DNA from: Paenochrobactrum gallinarii
Lineage (GTDB): Bacteria; Pseudomonadota; Alphaproteobacteria; Rhizobiales; Rhizobiaceae
Reading direction: 5' to 3'
Assembly: GCF_014205685.1 (NCBI RefSeq)
Contig: NZ_JACIIU010000001.1
Location: 186,001 to 250,000, forward strand
Length of the DNA stretch: 64,000 bases
In this document: positions 59,216 to 64,000 of the stretch, piece after piece
How the letters are laid out: the number at the start of each line of letters is the position of its first letter
Position numbering within the stretch: position 1 is the stretch's first letter
Notes under the pieces: model-generated
Seen by the model: only the letters and a program-made list of their open reading frames with translations
The model's database searches: none
Told to the model about the DNA's origin: nothing
Made by a program: the position numbers and the translations under genes

Positions 59216-60520
59216 CTCAATACGGATCATCTGCGGCTTATCCACCAGATGATCATCTTCCAAAATAGCCTGAAGCGCTGATTTAACCGCCGATTCGGTT
59301 GTTTCATGCGTCACCAGAATGATGGTTTTAATGCCTTCAGCATGGTGATCCATCGGCGGACGCTGCACGATCGATTCCAGCGAAATTTCATTTTCAGTCA
59401 TGCGCTTGGCAATTGCTGCAAATGCGCCAAGACGATCATGCACAGTCAGACGAATGAAATAGCCGCCATCATGTTTACGTACGTCTGCACGTTTATAAGG
59501 CGCCAAAGCTTTTGCAGGTGTGCCAAATACAGGACCATGCTGGAAACCCGGACGGCTCTTGGCAATATCAGCCAGATCACCAAGCACAGCCGATGCGGTT
59601 GCATTGCCGCCGGCACCCGGTCCCGACAACAGCAATTCACCCAGCAGATCGGTTTCAATCGCCACCGCATTCGTCACGCCATGCACCTGCGCAATAACCG
59701 ATGAGGTCGGCACCATGGTCGGCTGCACGCGCTGCTCAATACCGGTTGGGGTTTTAAGCGCCACACCCAGCAATTTAATGCGATAGCCCAGTTCATCAGC
59801 GGCACGAATATCAGCCAGTGAAATATTGCTGATACCTTCCATATAGATATCATCGGCAGCAATCTGATTGCCAAATGCAAGGCTCGTCAGCAATGCAAGC
59901 TTATGCGCGGTATCATTACCTTCAATATCAAAGGTCGGATCAGCTTCGGCATAGCCCAAGCGCTGCGCATCGGTCAGGCAATCTTCAAATGAAATCCCCT
60001 CTTCCCACATGCGGGTGAGGATGTAATTGCAAGTGCCGTTCATGATACCGTAAACGCGTGACACAGTATTGCCGGTCAAGGATTCACGCATGGCTTTAAT
60101 AACAGGAATACCACCGGCAACCGCTGCTTCAAAGTTAAGCAGAATACCTTTTTCTTCGGCAATTTCAGCCAAGGCCACACCATGTTTGGCAAGCAGCGCT
60201 TTATTGGCTGTTACCACATGACGACCAGCATTGAGTGCTGCTTCAACTGACGCTTTGGCAGGGCCTTCATCGCCACCGATCAGCTCAACGAACACGTCGA
60301 TCTTGTCGGATTTGGCCAGTTCCACCGGATCGTCAAACCATGCAATATTTGTCAGATCGACACCACGGTCGCGCGAACGATCTCGCGCACTGACCGCGGT
60401 CACAATCATTTCTCTTCCGCACTGACGAGTGAGCATTTCGGCTTTTTCACGCAAAATACGTAGTACTGAGCCGCCAACGGTGCCTAATCCGGCCACGCCG
60501 ATCCGTAATGCTTCACTCAT
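59204..60520 (-). CDS. hom: Homoserine dehydrogenase
   Basis: A 438-residue NAD(P)-dependent enzyme that makes homoserine for threonine and methionine. The Rossmann loop is GVAGLGTVGG at 8-17, the substrate region has VYGIMNGTCNYILTRM and GYAEADPTFDIEGNDTAHKL, and a C-terminal ACT domain (HDRLGAFAAIAKRMTENEIS) allows feedback control. Monofunctional, with no aspartokinase domain. It follows the aminotransferase gene by 92 bp with a hairpin in between. Confidence 0.97.
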   Translation of the reverse strand: MSEALRIGVAGLGTVGGSVLRILREKAEMLTRQCGREMIVTAVSARDRSRDRGVDLTNIAWFDDPVELAKSDKIDVFVELIGGDEGPAKASVEAALNAGRHVVTANKALLAKHGVALAEIAEEKGILLNFEAAVAGGIPVIKAMRESLTGNTVSRVYGIMNGTCNYILTRMWEEGISFEDCLTDAQRLGYAEADPTFDIEGNDTAHKLALLTSLAFGNQIAADDIYMEGISNISLADIRAADELGYRIKLLGVALKTPTGIEQRVQPTMVPTSSVIAQVHGVTNAVAIETDLLGELLLSGPGAGGNATASAVLGDLADIAKSRPGFQHGPVFGTPAKALAPYKRADVRKHDGGYFIRLTVHDRLGAFAAIAKRMTENEISLESIVQRPPMDHHAEGIKTIILVTHETTESAVKSALQAILEDDHLVDKPQMIRIERAG

Positions 60521-60566
60521 CGTCTTTTCCTCAAAAGTCTTTCACAGAAGTTGATTTAAATTTGGA

Positions 60567-60593
60567 TGTGCCGCCAAAATTTCCGGCGGCACA
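60567..60593 (-). other. Hairpin at the aminotransferase-hom junction
   Basis: TGTGCCGCC and GGCGGCACA form a perfect 9-bp stem with a 9-nt loop, 20-46 bp after the aminotransferase stop. No T-run follows, so read-through into hom seems likely. Confidence 0.65.
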
Positions 60594-60612
60594 GATTTTA
60601 AAGTTCGTTTTA

Positions 60613-61806
60613 TCAGGCAGCGCCATCATCATAAGAGCTTAAGAAACGCTTGATGTTGCGTGCTGCCTGACGAATACGATGCTCGTTTTCCACCAGCGCA
60701 ATACGTACATGATCGTCGCCATGTTCGCCAAAGCCCAAGCCCGGCGCAACGGCCACATCAGCCTTTTCAATGAGCAGTTTTGAAAACTCCAGCGAACCCA
60801 TTGCCTTGAATTTCTCCGGAATTGGCACCCACGCAAACATTGTTGCTGCTGGCGGCGGCACATCCCATCCGGCGCGTGCAAAACTGTCAACCAGCACATC
60901 GCGGCGCTGGTGATAGACATTGCGCACATATTCAATATCGGAGCCGTCACCGTTCAATGCAGCGGTTGCCGCCACCTGAATTGGTGTAAATGCACCATAA
61001 TCCAAATAGGATTTAACGCGTGTCAGCGCTGCAATCAAACGCTCATTACCAACGGCAAAGCCCATGCGCCAGCCCGGCATTGAGAAAGTCTTGGACATTG
61101 AGGTAAATTCAACCGCAACATCCATTGCACCCGGCACCTGAAGCACGGATGGCGGCGGTGTGCCGTCAAAATAGATTTCCGAATAAGCCAGGTCCGACAA
61201 AATGATGATTTCATGTTTGCGGGCAAAGTCCACCACTTCCTTATAAAAATCCAGCGTCGCCACATAGGCGGTCGGGTTGGACGGGAAGTTGAGGATCAAA
61301 GCGATAGGCTTAGGGATCGAATGCTTGATACCGCGTTCCAGTGACGGAATGAAATTATCATCCGGCTTTGCCTGTACCGAACGGATCACACCGCCGGACA
61401 TGATAAAGCCAAAGGAATGGATCGGATAGGTTGGATCCGGACACAAAACCACATCACCTGGTGCGGTGATGGCCTGTGCCATATTGGCAAAACCTTCCTT
61501 GGAACCCAGTGTCGCAATAACCTGTGTATCCGGATTAAGCTTCACACCAAAACGGCGCTCGTAATAATTTGCCTGCGCCTTGCGCAAACCCGGAATACCC
61601 TTCGATGAAGAATAACGGTGCGCGCGCGGGTCCTGAACCGCTTCACATAGTTTATCAACGATATTTTGCGGAGTTGGCAGATCAGGATTCCCCATCCCGA
61701 GATCGACTATGTCGGCGCCGCCCGCTCGCGCCGCCGCCTTGAGACGATTAACTTGTTCAAAGACATAAGGCGGCAAACGACGGACTTTATGAAATTCTTC
61801 CGACAT
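60613..61806 (-). CDS. PLP-dependent class I/II aminotransferase (AlaC-like)
   Basis: A 397-residue fold-type I aminotransferase. The PLP lysine is Lys239 in SMSKTFSMPGWRMGF; the cofactor-binding NFPSNPTA (Asn), SDLAY (Asp/Tyr) and LGMGNPDLPTP are all present. It resembles the alanine/LL-diaminopimelate aminotransferase group; in Rhizobiales such genes next to hom are often labelled LL-DAP or aspartate aminotransferase. The substrate cannot be settled here. Confidence 0.92.
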   Translation of the reverse strand: MSEEFHKVRRLPPYVFEQVNRLKAAARAGGADIVDLGMGNPDLPTPQNIVDKLCEAVQDPRAHRYSSSKGIPGLRKAQANYYERRFGVKLNPDTQVIATLGSKEGFANMAQAITAPGDVVLCPDPTYPIHSFGFIMSGGVIRSVQAKPDDNFIPSLERGIKHSIPKPIALILNFPSNPTAYVATLDFYKEVVDFARKHEIIILSDLAYSEIYFDGTPPPSVLQVPGAMDVAVEFTSMSKTFSMPGWRMGFAVGNERLIAALTRVKSYLDYGAFTPIQVAATAALNGDGSDIEYVRNVYHQRRDVLVDSFARAGWDVPPPAATMFAWVPIPEKFKAMGSLEFSKLLIEKADVAVAPGLGFGEHGDDHVRIALVENEHRIRQAARNIKRFLSSYDDGAA

Positions 61807-61899
61807 GATCCTGTTCCGAAAAAGGTTGATATGAAACTTCAGCTAAAAAAAGCCAGCGGCAATACAATGATAGCGTCAGTTTTTAAGTGAAGGCGTTGG

Positions 61900-62250
61900 T
61901 CAATTGCTGTTTTCAATCGCCTGCAAGGTGGCATTGGCCTCGGCCTGAGCTTGTCTGCGAAGCTCGGCCAGCTGTGCGGCAGTCAATGGCGCGTCACCTT
62001 TAACAGACTTCAGACGCTTACGCTCCGCATCAAGTGCGGTGGTTGCATCGTCTTTTTCCTGCGCGGTGATCTGGCTGGTTGCCGCCTGAGGCATATGCCC
62101 GAAATTCGGATAGACACCGGTACGGCGTGCACCTTCTTGCGGCGTACCCTGAAATTCCGCTCCGCCCGCGCAACCGCCAAGCACGGCAATCATTGCCACT
62201 GCCGCAAGGCCAAGGGTGAAACGGGAAGGTTGCCGAAAGTGCACAGTCAT
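61900..62250 (-). CDS. Small lipoprotein of unknown function
   Basis: A 116-residue lipoprotein: lipobox LGGC with Cys27 after a hydrophobic run (FTLGLAAVAMIAV). The mature part contains GVYPNFGHMPQAATSQITAQ and an Ala/Gln/Lys-rich helix (LTAAQLAELRRQAQAEANAT). The start at 62250 (MTVHFRQPSR) is preferred over the longer frame. I know similar short lipoproteins from Rhizobiales but no function. It is about 90 bp upstream of the aminotransferase gene, in the same direction. Confidence 0.8.
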   Translation of the reverse strand: MTVHFRQPSRFTLGLAAVAMIAVLGGCAGGAEFQGTPQEGARRTGVYPNFGHMPQAATSQITAQEKDDATTALDAERKRLKSVKGDAPLTAAQLAELRRQAQAEANATLQAIENSN

Positions 62251-62801
62251 ATTCGCCTGATCCAAATTTTCATGAACCCGTTTGTACGCATTGGCACAAA
62301 CGGAACTGACAGTTGCAGCTAACCACAACAAACAGCACTGCTATGTCTGGTTAGTATGCCCGTTTTTGTCAATATCTGAGTTGCGCTTTTCGGGCATGTT
62401 TTGCCTTTCTTTATAATAATAGTTCGCAAACGGCTCCCAATTCAGCCGGATCGTTCAAAATCAGCGCAAATTTACCTGCCGGTCTTAAAATTTTACATCT
62501 CACAGACAATTAAGCAGAAGCCTGAATTATTTCAATAAAACACAACAGCAAATCAAAAATATCACGCAATGTTACATAGTTTTTACAGGCTGTTACTGCC
62601 AAAAGATTGCATTCGACACTGTTTAACCTTAAAACTTTGTTAAACATAAGCATCAATCAGCCCATAATCATCAGGATTAAAAACCTGATTTTTCGGCTGA
62701 ATTTGTGTGTTTAAACTGAAAGTGCAGAAAGCATATCTGATGTTTTCTAAATGAACCGGCTGCGACTGCGTTATGCTCCGGTGACAATCTGGAGCCTTAA
62801 C
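62251..62801. other. Divergent intergenic region lipoprotein / M15A peptidase
   Basis: About 550 bp, AT-rich in the centre (62400-62660), with no credible gene; it must hold both promoters. A TTAA-N7-TTAA element lies at 62629-62643. Confidence 0.5.
62629..62643. promoter_or_regulatory. Weak CtrA-like element
   Basis: TTAA-AACTTTG-TTAA has the CtrA spacing but an A where the consensus has a final C. It lies 159-173 bp upstream of the chosen M15A gene start. AT-rich DNA makes chance matches likely. Confidence 0.25.
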
Positions 62802-63875
62802 TTGATTGCAAACCAGAAACAGACGCAAAAGTTTCTTCTGAATTCGTCTGCCTGCGCCCGTATTTCCCTGTTTGGATTACTAGCTGCTTTTACATTAAGC
62901 GCCTGCACGGCCACCGGCTCCGGCACGTCTGCCCTTCAGCTCGCTTCAAACGCCGACGGTTCACTTGTCGCTGAAGCCTTACAAACAGCGGCCGACGAAA
63001 AAATTGCCGAAGAAAATTCAATCACCCCAACACAAACGGCAAATGCGGATACTATTGCAGCAAAAGCTGAAACAAAAACTGAAACCGTCAGTATAGCTGA
63101 AGCCGCCCCGGCAGCAGAAACGACCGCAGAAAAGCCGGCGCAAAAATCCTCATTAGTTGCAGCCCTTTTCGCCACACCGAAATCTTCCGAAGCGTTCACT
63201 GCTGTGAAGCCTGAAGCAAGTGCTGAACCAGCCCCTGCCATACCAGCAGAAGCGCCAAAAGCACAGACCGCAGAAATATTAACCCCTGCTGCGACTGAAA
63301 AACCGGTCGTGCTTGCATCCACATTAAGCAAGCCATCGCTGGAATTAAAAAAACAACCATCCGCACAGACCCATAATTACACACTGCCGGGTGTGCGTGC
63401 TTATGGCGGCCTGGAAATCAAACATCGCAATGCCGTTTATGACGACAGCGACATTGATGCTGATGAAGATGACGAAGCGCCACAATTTTTACGCGTTTCA
63501 GCTCCCGGCCTTGCACGTCTTGCACCAAACGGTTTGAAAATTCAGCGCGAATCCGTTGATGTCGCCTGTCTCAAGCCTGAACTGGTCAAAACCTTACGCC
63601 GCCTTGAAAGTCACTTCAAAAAACCTGTTGTCGTCACTTCCGGCTATCGCAGCCCTTCTTATAATGTGAGGGTCAAAGGTGCTCGCAAATCATTGCATAT
63701 GAGCTGTGCAGCAGCCGATATTCAGATTGAAGGCGTTTCTAAATGGGAAATCGCCCGCGTAGCGCGCGCCTTGCCGTCACGCGGTGGTGTAGGCACTTAT
63801 TGCCACACCAAGTCCGTTCATATTGATATCGGCCCGGAACGTGACTGGAACTGGAAGTGCCGCCGCAAGGGCTGA
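62802..63875 (+). CDS. M15A/YcbK-like peptidase lipoprotein
   Basis: A 357-residue exported protein. The lipobox LSAC gives Cys35. After it comes about 200 residues of Ala/Glu/Thr/Lys-rich low complexity, then a Peptidase M15A-type domain (about 250-350): SGYRSPSYN, KSLHMSCAAADI and SVHIDIGPERDW, giving the zinc ligands His299, Asp306 and His340. It probably acts on peptidoglycan peptides or is a YcbK-like protein. The start is a TTG at 62802 with GGAG 7 bases before it; the ATG at 62751 has no ribosome site and would give an overlong signal peptide. Confidence 0.85.
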   Translation: MIANQKQTQKFLLNSSACARISLFGLLAAFTLSACTATGSGTSALQLASNADGSLVAEALQTAADEKIAEENSITPTQTANADTIAAKAETKTETVSIAEAAPAAETTAEKPAQKSSLVAALFATPKSSEAFTAVKPEASAEPAPAIPAEAPKAQTAEILTPAATEKPVVLASTLSKPSLELKKQPSAQTHNYTLPGVRAYGGLEIKHRNAVYDDSDIDADEDDEAPQFLRVSAPGLARLAPNGLKIQRESVDVACLKPELVKTLRRLESHFKKPVVVTSGYRSPSYNVRVKGARKSLHMSCAAADIQIEGVSKWEIARVARALPSRGGVGTYCHTKSVHIDIGPERDWNWKCRRKG

Positions 63876-63895
63876 TTTCTGGCTACGAAATCAGC
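63871..63895 (+). other. Hairpin overlapping the M15A gene stop codon
   Basis: GCTGATTTC and GAAATCAGC form a perfect 9-bp stem with a 7-nt loop; the TGA stop is in the left arm. A short T-run comes about 20 bp later, so it may be a 3'-end stability element. The remaining 100 bp to the window end are AT-rich without a gene. Confidence 0.55.
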
Positions 63896-64000
63896 AACTT
63901 ATCCACAATCCAAATTATTTTTGCTTTTTTTCAAAAAAATGAATTTAATGGCTTGCGCGGAATAAATTTCCCACCTATAAGGCACCAACACCAGCGGGCG

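Noticed and set aside
62900..63330. Minus-strand Ala/Ser-rich frame (62936-63331)
   Set aside because: Complement of the low-complexity stalk of the M15A lipoprotein; repetitive composition keeps the opposite frame open.
1..64000. CRISPR arrays, prophage, insertion sequences, toxin-antitoxin or defence genes
   Set aside because: I looked for spaced direct repeats, transposase or integrase motifs and typical defence domains and found none; all large frames are accounted for by core genes.

Overview
The window is a chromosomal stretch of an alphaproteobacterium, most likely a member of the Hyphomicrobiales (Rhizobiales) near the Brucella/Bartonella group. This rests on the gene order (tRNA-Tyr, tRNA-Gly, tuf, tRNA-Trp, secE, nusG, rplK-A-J-L, rpoB-C, then rpsL-rpsG-fusA-tuf and S10-spc-alpha, followed by a Do-like protease and rarA), on family markers (DUF3126, a PAS_5-type protein, a double cold-shock-domain protein, an alphaproteobacterial OmpA/glycine-zipper lipoprotein) and on the moderate base composition. 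Species cannot be fixed from the sequence alone.

Layout. 1-2.5 kb: the N-terminal part of a large AsmA/DUF3971-type membrane protein (leftward, cut by the window edge), a divergent bcp peroxiredoxin and a tiny exported protein. 2.6-12.3 kb, all leftward: alaS, recA, an OmpA-type lipoprotein, an SLT-type lipoprotein, an FMN reductase, rarA and a DegP/DegQ protease. 12.5-31.4 kb, leftward: the uninterrupted translation cluster rpsL-rpsG-fusA-tuf, rpsJ to rpsQ, rplN to rplO, secY-adk, rpsM-rpsK-rpoA-rplQ. 31.9 kb: a small acidic protein on the plus strand. 32.3-46.4 kb, leftward: rpoC, rpoB, rplL, rplJ, rplA, rplK, nusG, secE, tRNA-Trp, a second tuf, tRNA-Gly and tRNA-Tyr. 46.7-63.9 kb: mixed housekeeping genes: rlmB, a CBS protein, a rhomboid protease, a PAS protein, a gamma-carbonic anhydrase-like protein, DUF3126, cysE, an alpha/beta hydrolase, DUF192, a double cold-shock protein, gloA, a Tim44-domain protein, recJ, glpX, hom, an aminotransferase, a small lipoprotein and an M15A-type peptidase lipoprotein.

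Function. About half of the window encodes transcription and translation machinery (RNA polymerase alpha, beta and beta', NusG, 26 ribosomal proteins of the S10-spc-alpha group together with S12, S7, L11, L1, L10 and L7/L12, EF-G, two EF-Tu copies, SecY/SecE, Adk). The flanks add DNA repair (RecA, RarA, RecJ), envelope maintenance (DegP-like protease, OmpA- and SLT-type lipoproteins, the AsmA-like protein) and central metabolism (GlpX, Hom, CysE, the aminotransferase, GloA).

I see no prophage, insertion sequence, CRISPR array, toxin-antitoxin pair or defence island, and no convincing undescribed multi-gene system. The most interesting signals are non-coding: two exact CtrA-type sites in promoter-like gaps, a 20-bp tandem duplication and a very strong hairpin in the unusually long rplO-secY gap, a run of T-tract-less hairpins at operon junctions, stop codons placed inside hairpins, and two tuf copies that differ by only seven silent bases.
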